DNA of 24,438 nucleotides from DASQFD01 sp035633255 (GTDB lineage: Bacteria; Actinomycetota; Actinomycetes; Actinomycetales; Dermatophilaceae), in NCBI GenBank assembly GCA_035633255.1, contig DASQFD010000110.1:1-24438 (forward strand), given 5' to 3'. The notes under the pieces were generated by a model. The model was not told where the DNA came from, searched no databases, and saw only the letters and a program-made list of their open reading frames with translations. Both the position numbers and the translations under genes were made by a program. This document shows positions 7,600 to 14,393 of the stretch, piece after piece. The stretch's first letter is position 1. Every line of letters begins with the position of its first letter.

Positions 7600-8253
7600 A
7601 TGAGCACGTCGGACTCCTCCCGCCTGCCGCGGCTGCCGCGCCGGCCGGCGCGCTACGGCCCCGACGCCCTCGAGGCGCACGGCGGGACGCTGCCCGGGCC
7701 GGCGGAGGTGACCGAGGTCGCGCACGAGACCGCCGCGATCCTCGTCGGCGCCGGCCGTGCGGCCCGCGACCCGGAGATCACCTCGCGGCTGGTCACCCTG
7801 GTCGACGACCTCGGCCTGTCCACCGTCGCCGACCTGTGGTCGGCCCGGCCCGCGCGGAGCCTGCCCGGGGCCCTGTGGCGGCTCTACGCGCTGCGCGAGT
7901 GGGTGCGGCGCAGCCCGGAGCAGGCCAGCCGGGAGTATGCCGCGGGCGTCCGGTTCACCGCGGTGGCCCACGCCATCGCGGGGATCGCCGAGCCGCCCGG
8001 CCCGGAGGAGGTGCAGCGGCTCGCCGACTCCATCCTCGCCGGGGTGTTCGACGGTGACCTCGCGGTCGCGCTGGAGAGGGCCGCGGCCTTCTGCGCGGTG
8101 GTGGCGGCCGGCCGCGCCGAGGTCGCCCACGACACCGACGCCGCGGACCCGGGGAGGGCGCACACCCTGACCACCCAGGCGGCGTCGATGCAGACCACGG
8201 GGGAGGACCTGCTGGCCTGCGCCCACCTGTGGCGGGCGGGGCAGCTCGACTAG
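7600..8253 (+). CDS. Conserved-looking hypothetical protein
   Basis: A 217-residue soluble, helix-rich protein, divergent from the YihY-like gene. No membrane segment or known motif is seen. Notable stretches are HETAAILVGAGRAARDPE (residues about 45-62), GALWRLYALREWVRRSPEQ and EDLLACAHLWRAGQLD at the C-terminus. The ATG at 7600 has no ribosome site; AACACT, a -10-like hexamer, lies seven bases upstream, so it may be leaderless. Codon choice matches neighbouring genes, which supports a real gene. I do not recognise the family. Confidence 0.65.
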   Translation: MSTSDSSRLPRLPRRPARYGPDALEAHGGTLPGPAEVTEVAHETAAILVGAGRAARDPEITSRLVTLVDDLGLSTVADLWSARPARSLPGALWRLYALREWVRRSPEQASREYAAGVRFTAVAHAIAGIAEPPGPEEVQRLADSILAGVFDGDLAVALERAAAFCAVVAAGRAEVAHDTDAADPGRAHTLTTQAASMQTTGEDLLACAHLWRAGQLD

Positions 8254-8684
8254 GAGCGACGCCCGCGGGGATTGGCCGGCCAACGGGGAACACCGGCACG
8301 CCACCTGCCGTTAGGCTCAGGGCGTGGGTGCCGGGCCGCGGCAGCCCCGGGTCCCAACATCAGCCGCTACGAGCGGCCACGCGCCGTGAGGCGCTCCCGG
8401 CCCGGCGCCCACGCTTCGTCTCCTTCCCGCCCGGCGGATCCCTGCTCGGCGGGCACCCGCCCCGTGGATGCCCGCCCCGCGGATCCCTGCTCGGCGGGTG
8501 CCCCTGGACTCGTTCGACGTCCCAGCGTTCCGGACCGGCGTGAGTCCGCACCGCGAGGTCGGTCGGTCGCCCCGGTCCCTCCAATCGCCTGACGCACAGG
8601 GGCGGCCGACACACCGACCTGACGCATCCGGCCGATGTTGTGGATCGCTGAAGTCGACCCACGCACTCCCCCTACCGTGGGCGT
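8254..8684. other. Gene-free 431-bp stretch
   Basis: I see no gene supported by composition or homology. It contains a short palindrome TTGGCCGGCCAA (8272-8283) after the preceding stop, the five-unit 15-bp repeat at 8426-8500, and at its right end the promoter of the small gene at 8685. Open frames here on both strands read as low-complexity Ala/Arg/Pro/Gly. Confidence 0.5.
8426..8500. repeat. 15-bp degenerate tandem repeat, five units
   Basis: Five consecutive 15-bp units fit CCYGCYCSGYGG plus three variable bases, in an A-B-A'-A-B pattern. The A unit (8426, 8471) and B unit (8441, 8486) recur nearly unchanged, so an 18-bp block starting GGATCCCTGCTC repeats 45 bp apart (8436 and 8481). 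Confidence 0.75.
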
Positions 8685-8685
8685 G
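8673..8685 (+). promoter_or_regulatory. Leaderless promoter TACCGT-N6-GTG
   Basis: The -10-type hexamer TACCGT (8673-8678) ends six bases before the GTG at 8685, which would put the transcription start on or next to the start codon. No ribosome site is present. Confidence 0.55.
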
Positions 8686-8915
8686 TGGGGGAGCGCCGGG
8701 ATCCAGAGCTCACCGACGAGGCCCTCGAACGGGAGATCGAGCTCGTCGGTGACTTCGTCGTGGCCGCCTCCGAGCAGGACGGCCCCTTGAGCGAGTCGGA
8801 CATCGACCGCATCCTCGGCATCACCGCGGCTCCGGAACCGCCGAAGGCCGACGGGGACGGTCTCGATGACGATCGCGATGACGATCGTCAGGGCGCCGAC
8901 CCGCCGCCGGGGTAG
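8685..8915 (+). CDS. Small acidic protein, unknown function
   Basis: A 76-residue protein. The N-terminal 50 residues look helical and structured (ELTDEALEREIELVGDFVVA and LSESDIDRILGI). The tail is a low-complexity Asp/Arg stretch (DDDRDDDRQGADPPPG) encoded by repeated GATGACGATCG-type DNA. The GTG start has no ribosome site but is correctly spaced from a -10 box, so a leaderless message is likely. It converges with pstB across a repeat-rich stretch. Family not recognised. Confidence 0.6.
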   Translation: MGERRDPELTDEALEREIELVGDFVVAASEQDGPLSESDIDRILGITAAPEPPKADGDGLDDDRDDDRQGADPPPG

Positions 8916-9119
8916 CGCGGGGAACGCGCCGGGCCGCCGCCGCAGGTAGGCGCGCGGGGCCGGCATACCCGCTCGGGACGGGCACCCGTCGGCACCCTCC
9001 GTGGGGACCCTCCGTCGGGACCCGGCCGCCAACCCGACCCCTTGCCCGTAGACCCGCCCACCTGCGCCCCCGCGGTCAGCCAGCGCGTCCGGCCGGTGGG
9101 GCGGACGTCCCAGGAGCCC

Positions 9120-9210
9120 CAGCTTTATCGGGTGACGTGGGAAGACCCCCACTTCACCCCGGAAGGCTTGTCCGGCAAAGACGCACTACCCACGTCACCC
9201 GATAAAGCTG
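9120..9210. repeat. Perfect 22-bp inverted repeat with 47-bp spacer
   Basis: The left arm (9120-9141, beginning CAGCTTTATCGGG) and right arm (9189-9210, ending CCCGATAAAGCTG) are exact reverse complements. The 47-bp spacer contains a smaller hairpin, CCGGA-N7-TCCGG (9159-9175), and CCCACTTCACC (9148-9158), an imperfect third copy of the inner arm motif. Between convergent genes this could be a bidirectional terminator or processing stem, or a small REP/MITE-like element. I see no clear target-site duplication. Confidence 0.85.
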
Positions 9211-9228
9211 AGGCCGATGGTGCCAGCC

Positions 9229-9277
9229 GGGGGCTGAGCCGGGCCGGGGGCTGAGCCGGGCCGAGGGCTGAGCGGCG
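9229..9277. repeat. 17-bp tandem repeat, about 2.9 copies
   Basis: GGGGGCTGAGCCGGGCC occurs at 9229-9245 and 9246-9262, followed by a diverged partial third copy, GAGGGCTGAGCGGCG (9263-9277). It lies just beyond the long inverted repeat, about 50 bp from the stop codon of pstB. Confidence 0.8.
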
Positions 9278-9326
9278 TGCGGCGCGGGCGAGGGTGCGGC
9301 GCGGGCGGGGAGCGGCGTGGTGCCGG

Positions 9327-10103
9327 TCAGCCGAAGCGGCCGCTGATGTAGTCCTCGGTGGCCTTCTCGGAGGGGTTGCTGAAGATCTTCTGCGTGCCGT
9401 CCACCTCGACGAGGCGGCCGGGCTGGCCGGTGGCCTTGAGGTTGAAGAACGCGGTCTGGTCGGAGACCCGCGCCGCCTGCTGCATGTTGTGGGTGACGAT
9501 GACGATCGTGAACTGGCTCTTGAGCTCGTTGATGAGGTCCTCGATCGCGAGCGTCGAGATCGGGTCCAGCGCCGAGCAGGGCTCGTCCATGAGGAGCACC
9601 TGCGGCTCGACGGCGATCGCGCGGGCGATGCACAGCCGCTGCTGCTGACCGCCGGACAGGCCCGCACCGGGCTTGTCGAGGCGATCCTGGACCTCGTTCC
9701 ACAGGTTGGCGGCCTTGAGCGACCGCTCCACGACGTCGTTGACCGTCCCCTTGTCCTTGATGCCGTTGAGCTTCAGGCCGGCGGCGACGTTGTCCCGGAC
9801 CGTCATCGTGGGGAACGGGTTGGGCCGCTGGAACACCATGCCGACGGTGCGGCGGACCGCCACGGGGTCCATCGACGATGCGTACAGGTCCTGGTCGTCG
9901 AGGAGCACCGAGCCGTGGACCCGTCCGCCCGGGATCACCTCGTGCATCCGGTTGAGCGTCCGCAGCACGGTGGACTTGCCGCAGCCGGACGGGCCGATGA
10001 AGGCGGTGACGGAGCGGGGCTCGACGGTCATCGTCACACCCTCGACGGCCTTGAAGTCGCCGTAGTAGATGTCGAGGTCCTTGACGTCGATGCGCTTGGC
10101 CAT
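9327..10103 (-). CDS. pstB: Phosphate ABC transporter ATP-binding protein PstB
   Basis: A 258-residue cytoplasmic ATPase that drives high-affinity phosphate import through PstC/PstA. Walker A GPSGCGKS (37-44), the Q-loop in FQRPNPFP (Q92), the signature LSGGQ (149-153), Walker B LLMDEP (170-175) and the H-loop His of IVTHN (about 205) are all present. The segment RPNPFPTMTVRDNVAAGLKLNGI is typical of PstB. Length is normal. The ATG at 10103 is chosen because MAKRIDVKDLDIYYGDFKAV matches the family N-terminus; a weak GGAAGAAG lies upstream. It is the last gene of the pstSCAB operon. Confidence 0.97.
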   Translation of the reverse strand: MAKRIDVKDLDIYYGDFKAVEGVTMTVEPRSVTAFIGPSGCGKSTVLRTLNRMHEVIPGGRVHGSVLLDDQDLYASSMDPVAVRRTVGMVFQRPNPFPTMTVRDNVAAGLKLNGIKDKGTVNDVVERSLKAANLWNEVQDRLDKPGAGLSGGQQQRLCIARAIAVEPQVLLMDEPCSALDPISTLAIEDLINELKSQFTIVIVTHNMQQAARVSDQTAFFNLKATGQPGRLVEVDGTQKIFSNPSEKATEDYISGRFG

Positions 10104-10171
10104 GGTGGTCGGTGCTTCTTCCGTGTGTGCCGAATGGTCAGGGGGGTGACGGGCTGTCCGCGCTCGGCGGC

Positions 10172-11113
10172 TCAGCCCTGGACCTTGTTGAACCGGGCGA
10201 TGAACCGGCCGAGCAGGTTCAGGCCGAGCACGAGAAGGATCAGGGTGAGGGAGGCGCCCCACACCCGGTCCAGCGCCGGCTGCAGCGCCTCAGTGCGGTC
10301 CTGGTTGATCATGGTCGGCAGCGTCGCCATGTTGCCGTTGAAGAGGTTGTTCTGGATGGACTTGGTGTAGGGGCCGAGGATCAGCAGCGGCGCAGTCTCT
10401 CCCATCACCCGGGCGAGCCCGAGCAGGACGCCGGTCACGATGCCGGAGAACGCGGTCGGGATGACGACCCTGCTGATCGTCTTCCACTTCGGCACCCCGA
10501 GCGCGTAAGCCGCCTCCCGCAGCTCGTTGGGCACGAGCTTGAGCATCTCCTCCGTCGAGCGCACGATCACCGGGATCATCAGGATGGTCAGCGAGAGGCT
10601 CACCGCGAAGCCGACCCGCTGGAAGCCGAAGGTGGTCACCCACACGGCGAAGATGAACAGCGCCGCGACGATGGACGGTATGCCGGTGAGGATGTCGACC
10701 ATGAAGGAGACGATGCGCGCCAGCCGGCCACGGCCGTACTCGACGAGGTAGATCGCCGCGAAGACGCCGATCGGCACGGAGATCAGTGCCGTCACCCCGC
10801 CCTGGATCAGGGTGCCCAGGATGGCGTGAAGCGCGCCGCCGCCCTCGCGCCGGGAGGTCACCCCCTGCTGGTCCTCGGTCCACCACTGGGACTCGAGCAG
10901 CATGTGCCCGCCCCTGATGATGGTGCTGACGAGGATCCAGACCAGCGGCACGCAGGCGACGAAGAACGCCGTCCACATGACCACCCGGGCCAGCGTGTCC
11001 TTGACCGAGCGTGCTCCCGCCTTGCCGTCCAGGGTCTCCGGCCGGTCGGTGCCCTGGCCCCCCCCGCTGCCGGTGGCGGTCTGCTCCCGGGGCGCGGTCG
11101 TGACGGTGCTCAT
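10172..11113 (-). CDS. pstA: Phosphate ABC transporter permease PstA
   Basis: A 313-residue membrane permease with an N-terminal hydrophilic extension of about 40 residues, then six predicted transmembrane segments. PstA-type signatures include GGALHAILGTLIQGGVTALI, the cytoplasmic coupling loop ELREAAYALGVPKWKTISRVV and GLARVMGETAPLLI. It forms the channel with PstC. The ATG at 11113 overlaps the stop of pstC (ATGA), indicating coupling. A TGIPSIV segment uses a rare ATA isoleucine codon that lies within an octamer GTATGCCG on the plus strand (10678-10685). Confidence 0.96.
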   Translation of the reverse strand: MSTVTTAPREQTATGSGGGQGTDRPETLDGKAGARSVKDTLARVVMWTAFFVACVPLVWILVSTIIRGGHMLLESQWWTEDQQGVTSRREGGGALHAILGTLIQGGVTALISVPIGVFAAIYLVEYGRGRLARIVSFMVDILTGIPSIVAALFIFAVWVTTFGFQRVGFAVSLSLTILMIPVIVRSTEEMLKLVPNELREAAYALGVPKWKTISRVVIPTAFSGIVTGVLLGLARVMGETAPLLILGPYTKSIQNNLFNGNMATLPTMINQDRTEALQPALDRVWGASLTLILLVLGLNLLGRFIARFNKVQG

Positions 11114-12129
11114 TCGGTGAAGGCCTTCCTCCGGTTGATGACCACTCGTGCGATCGCGTTGACGACGAAGGTGAGGAGGAACAGGACCAGGCCGGCGGCG
11201 ATGTAGGCCCCGGTCTTGGCCGGGCTGTCGAACTCGGCGGCGTTGAGGGCGATCTTGCTGGCGAAGGTGGCACCGCCGTTGAAGAACGACCAGCTCCACC
11301 CGGACGCGGCGTTGAGCCCCGACAGCAGGATGACGACGGCGAGGGTCTCGCCCAGGGCGCGGCCGAGCCCCAGCATGGCCGCGCTGATCACCCCGGGCCG
11401 GCCGAACGGCAGGACCGCGGTGCGGATCATCTCCCACTGGGTGGCGCCGAGCGCCAGGGCGCCCTCCTTGTGGGTGGTGGGGACCTGGGCGAACACCTCG
11501 CGGGAGATCGCCGTGACGATCGGCAGGACCATGACGGCCAGGATGAGGCCGGCGAATAACAGGGTGCTGCGGCCGCTGATGCCCGACTCGCCCACCTGGG
11601 CGAAGAAGGGGATCCACCCGAGGTAGTCCTGCAGCCACTGGGAGATGGGGTCGAAGTACTGACCCGCGACGTTGAGGCCCCAGAAGCCGTACACGATCGA
11701 GGGGACCGCGGCCAGCAGGTCGATGGTCGCCGCGGCCGGCTTGGAGAGCCACTTCGGGGCGTACTGCGTGATGAACAGGGCCACGGCGACCCCGAGGGGG
11801 ACCGCCACCGCCATGGCGATGACCGAGGTGACCACGGTCGCCCAGAGCAGGTCGAGGATGCCGAAGCGCAGCTCGGCCCCGGTGACCTGCCACTCACGCG
11901 AGGTGAGGAAGTTGGCCTCGTTGGCCAGCAGCGAGGGGACCGCCTGGGCGAGCAGGAAGACCCCGACCAGGGTGACGATCGCGATGACGACGACGCCGGA
12001 GGCGGTGGCGGCACCACCGAAGAGCCGGTCACCGAGCCGGCCGGTTCTCGTCCGGTCCCCAGTCAGGGCAGGGCGGCCGCCCGGCTCGGGGCGCTCGTCG
12101 ACCGTCGAGCGGCCGGTATTCGACGACAC
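11110..12129 (-). CDS. pstC: Phosphate ABC transporter permease PstC
   Basis: A 339-residue inner-membrane permease. After about 40 polar residues come six hydrophobic segments (first ATASGVVVIAIVTLVGVFLL). The EAA-type loop HKEGALALGATQWEMIRTAVLP and the following GLGRALGETLAVVILL are characteristic of PstC, as is LAAVPSIVYGFWGL. The GTG start at 12129 lies three bases beyond the pstS stop, and the gene ends inside the pstA start. It works with PstA, PstB and the lipoprotein PstS in high-affinity phosphate uptake. Confidence 0.96.
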   Translation of the reverse strand: MSSNTGRSTVDERPEPGGRPALTGDRTRTGRLGDRLFGGAATASGVVVIAIVTLVGVFLLAQAVPSLLANEANFLTSREWQVTGAELRFGILDLLWATVVTSVIAMAVAVPLGVAVALFITQYAPKWLSKPAAATIDLLAAVPSIVYGFWGLNVAGQYFDPISQWLQDYLGWIPFFAQVGESGISGRSTLLFAGLILAVMVLPIVTAISREVFAQVPTTHKEGALALGATQWEMIRTAVLPFGRPGVISAAMLGLGRALGETLAVVILLSGLNAASGWSWSFFNGGATFASKIALNAAEFDSPAKTGAYIAAGLVLFLLTFVVNAIARVVINRRKAFTE

Positions 12130-12132
12130 GGG

Positions 12133-13266
12133 TCAGGACAGCGCGGTGACGGCGGTCTCGACCTTGGCGCGAATCTCCTCCGGCAGCGGGGCGTAGCCGA
12201 TCTCCTCGAGCGACTTCTGGGCGTCGGTCGAGGCGAAGTAGCCGAGGAACTTCTTCAGGTTCGCCTGCGTCGTGGCGTCCTTGCCCTTGCTGCAGACGAT
12301 CTCGTAGGTCACCAGGAGGATCGGGTAGGCCCCGGCCTCCTTCGTGGAGTAGTCCAGCTTGAGGCGCAGGTCGTTGCCCTCGCCGTCGGGCGTGGCGGCG
12401 GCGACGGCCTTGCCGACGGTCGCGCCGGTCAGCTCGACGGGGCCTGCGCCGTTGTCGACCTTGGCGATGCCGAGCTTGTTGTCGCGGGCGTAGCTCCACT
12501 CGACGTAGGTGATGCCGCCGGCCGTGGACTTCACGCCCTCGGAGACGCCGGAGGACTTCTCCTTGCCCTCACCGGTGCCGAGCCACTTCTTCGACGGCTC
12601 CTCGGTCCACTTCTCGGCCGCGGCCCCCGCGAGGTACTTCGTGAAGTTCTCGGTGGTGCCCGACTCGTCGGACCGGAAGAAGACCTTGATGCTCTGGTCG
12701 GGCAGGGAGACACCCGAGTTGAGGCCGGCGATCGCCGGGTCGTTCCACTTGGTGACCTTGCCGGAGAAGATGTCGGCGATGACGGGCGGCGTGAGGACGA
12801 GGCCCTCGACGCCCGCGACGTTGTAGGCCACGGCGATCGGGCCGGTGACCATGGGCAGGTGCCAGGCGGGGGAGCCGCAGAACGTGGCCGCCTCCTGCGC
12901 CTCGATCTTCCCGTCCTTCTCCTCGGTCTTCAGCGCCGAGTCCGAACCGGCGAAGTCCACCTGGCCGGCGATGAACTGCTTGATGCCCGCCCCGGACCCC
13001 GTGGGGTTGTAGTTGATGGTCGCATCGGCGCACTCCTCGCCGTAGGCGGCGATGACCTCCTCGATGGCGTTCTTCTGGGCCGAGGAGCCCTCACCGCTCA
13101 GCGTGCCGCTGAAGCAGTCCGCGCCGGCGCCGCCGGTCGCCGCGGACGCCGCGGAGGAGGCACCGGTGGCAGCGGCGTCGCTGTTGGTGTCGGAGCCGCA
13201 GCCAGCGAGGGCGATCGAGCCGAGGAGGGCGACCGCGGTCACCTGGCCGAACCGTCGAGTTGTCAC
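12133..13266 (-). CDS. pstS: Phosphate-binding lipoprotein PstS
   Basis: A 377-residue extracytoplasmic phosphate receptor. A short signal peptide ends in the lipobox L20-A-G-C23, followed by a flexible Ser/Ala/Gly linker. The mature domain has PstS signatures: GEGSSAQKNAIEEVI, NYNPTGSGAGIKQF and VDFAGSDSALK near the N-terminus, FFRSDESGTTENFTKYL in the middle and ATFCGSPAWHLPMVTGPIAV between them. The GTG start at 13266 has GAAGGA about eight bases upstream. It heads the pst operon, with PHO-box-like repeats in the 156-bp upstream gap. Confidence 0.96.
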   Translation of the reverse strand: MTTRRFGQVTAVALLGSIALAGCGSDTNSDAAATGASSAASAATGGAGADCFSGTLSGEGSSAQKNAIEEVIAAYGEECADATINYNPTGSGAGIKQFIAGQVDFAGSDSALKTEEKDGKIEAQEAATFCGSPAWHLPMVTGPIAVAYNVAGVEGLVLTPPVIADIFSGKVTKWNDPAIAGLNSGVSLPDQSIKVFFRSDESGTTENFTKYLAGAAAEKWTEEPSKKWLGTGEGKEKSSGVSEGVKSTAGGITYVEWSYARDNKLGIAKVDNGAGPVELTGATVGKAVAAATPDGEGNDLRLKLDYSTKEAGAYPILLVTYEIVCSKGKDATTQANLKKFLGYFASTDAQKSLEEIGYAPLPEEIRAKVETAVTALS

Positions 13267-13360
13267 CAGAGATGTCCTTCACGAGAGCAGGGGAGTGTGG
13301 GCCGGGCCGTCCGTGGCCCGACGCCCCGAACGTAGGGAAGCCGGGTGACACGATGGCCCG

Positions 13361-13383
13361 CCTCCGGTGAACGGACCGTGAAC
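13361..13383 (-). promoter_or_regulatory. PHO-box-like direct repeat (PhoP site) upstream of pstS
   Basis: On the minus strand GTTCACGGTCCGTTCACC holds two GTTCAC units exactly 11 bp apart (13383-13378 and 13372-13367). This matches the 11-bp direct repeat known as the PhoP-binding PHO box in actinomycetes such as Streptomyces. It lies about 100 bp upstream of the pstS GTG. A weaker TCACC unit is seen near 13350, and a TACGTT hexamer (13334-13329) may be the -10 box. Confidence 0.7.
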
Positions 13384-13401
13384 GGCGGCGGTCCTTTACC
13401 G

Positions 13402-13417
13402 CTTGACTACCCCTTGA
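13402..13417 (-). promoter_or_regulatory. Second 11-bp direct repeat upstream of pstS
   Basis: On the minus strand TCAAGGGGTAG is followed by TCAAGCGGTAA, so TCAAG recurs at 11-bp spacing (13417 and 13406). It abuts the mutT1 stop and precedes the PHO-box-like repeat. It could be a diverged extension of the PhoP site or an unrelated regulator site. Confidence 0.35.
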
Positions 13418-13422
13418 TCGGG

Positions 13423-14373
13423 TCAGGGCAGGTGCCGCTCCACGGCGACGACCCGGGCGTGCTCCCCCGTGCCCGCGACGTGGCACAGCAGGACCTCGCC
13501 CTTGACCAGCTTCTCCGTGCCCGCCGCCCGCAGGGCGGTCGCGAGGTCGTCGGCGTCGTCGGCCGTGCGGTCCAGCCGGTCCACGAGGAGGTCGACGAGG
13601 TCCGGCAGCACCGGCCCGTGCGTGCACACCGCGGCCGGCGCCCCCTTCGCCAGGACGCGCGCGGTGAGGGCGCGCGCCTTCTCCGGCTCCACGGCATACC
13701 CCTCCTCCGACAGCGCGGGCCGCAGCACCAGCCGGTGCCGGGACCAGGCGGCGTACGGCGCCAGGCTCTCGGTGCACCGGGTGGACGGTGAGGTGAGGAG
13801 GCGGGAGATGCCGTATGCCGCCAGCAGCGGTGCCAGCGCCCGGGCGCGTGCCAGCCCGGCGGGGTCCAGGGGGCGGGCGGTGTCGTCCTTGCGTCGCCAC
13901 GACGAGCGCGGCAGGGCCTTGGCGTGCCGGACCAGCGCGAGCGGCCACGTGTCGAGGGTGCGCTGGTGGTGGGCCCGCACCACCGCGAGCAGCTGGTCGC
14001 GGTCGCGGGCGTAGTCGAGCCGGTCGTAGGCCCGCTGGACCTCGAGCCAGGCCACCTCGTCGACCTCGTGCTCGGTGCGCCCGTGGCCGCTGTGGACCCG
14101 GGCCGCCCAGTAGTGCACGACCTTGTCGGAACGCTCGCCGGTGCGCGAGACCACCGGGTAGCGGGTGGCGGGCAGCGGCCGGCCCAGGTGCACCACGAGC
14201 CCGGTCTCCTCGAGGGTCTCCCGGGCCGCCGCGACGGCCCACTCCTCGCCCGGGTCCAGCTTGCCCTTGGCCCAGGACCAGTCGTCGTAGCGGGGGCGGT
14301 GCACGAGGGCGACCTCGAGCGTGCCGCGACGCTCTCGCCACGGGATGGTGCCGGCGGCGGGGATGGCTGCCAT
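13423..14373 (-). CDS. mutT1: MutT1-like Nudix hydrolase/histidine phosphatase fusion
   Basis: A 316-residue two-domain protein. The N-terminal Nudix box is complete (G37-x5-E43-x7-R51-E52-x2-E55-E56-x-G58, in GKLDPGEEW...RETLEETG). The C-terminal half is a phosphoglycerate-mutase-like histidine phosphatase with LVRHAKA (His at about 150), TSPSTRCTES and a second catalytic His in CTHGPVLPDL. This domain order is that of mycobacterial MutT1, reported to hydrolyse 8-oxo-dGTP and diadenosine polyphosphates. The ATG at 14373 follows the ppk stop by 20 bp, so the two genes are probably co-transcribed. The substrate assignment is by family only. Confidence 0.9.
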   Translation of the reverse strand: MAAIPAAGTIPWRERRGTLEVALVHRPRYDDWSWAKGKLDPGEEWAVAAARETLEETGLVVHLGRPLPATRYPVVSRTGERSDKVVHYWAARVHSGHGRTEHEVDEVAWLEVQRAYDRLDYARDRDQLLAVVRAHHQRTLDTWPLALVRHAKALPRSSWRRKDDTARPLDPAGLARARALAPLLAAYGISRLLTSPSTRCTESLAPYAAWSRHRLVLRPALSEEGYAVEPEKARALTARVLAKGAPAAVCTHGPVLPDLVDLLVDRLDRTADDADDLATALRAAGTEKLVKGEVLLCHVAGTGEHARVVAVERHLP

Positions 14374-14393
14374 GGGGAGCGCTCGTCGGCGCG

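Larger units (their letters stand above)
8916..9326. other. Gene-free 411-bp convergent stretch with inverted and tandem repeats
   Basis: It lies between the small gene ending at 8915 (+) and pstB ending at 9327 (-). It holds one GTATGCCG octamer (8961-8968, minus strand), a long perfect inverted repeat (9120-9210) and a 17-bp tandem array (9229-9277), followed by a shorter repeat based on GTGCGGCGCGGGCG (about 9277-9311). I see no coding region. Confidence 0.6.

Noticed and set aside
5904..8057. 717-codon plus-strand open frame
   Set aside because: It runs antisense through the small acidic gene and the YihY-like gene and then out of frame through the gene at 7600. No domain is visible and composition is typical of a shadow frame.
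8367..9152. 261-codon minus-strand open frame over the gene at 8685
   Set aside because: Its content is low-complexity Arg/Gly/Ala/Pro produced by the 15-bp repeat and antisense sequence; no start context or homology.
9120..9210. Miniature transposon with target-site duplication
   Set aside because: Arms are perfect, but I found no matching direct repeat on the two flanks, so only an inverted repeat is annotated.
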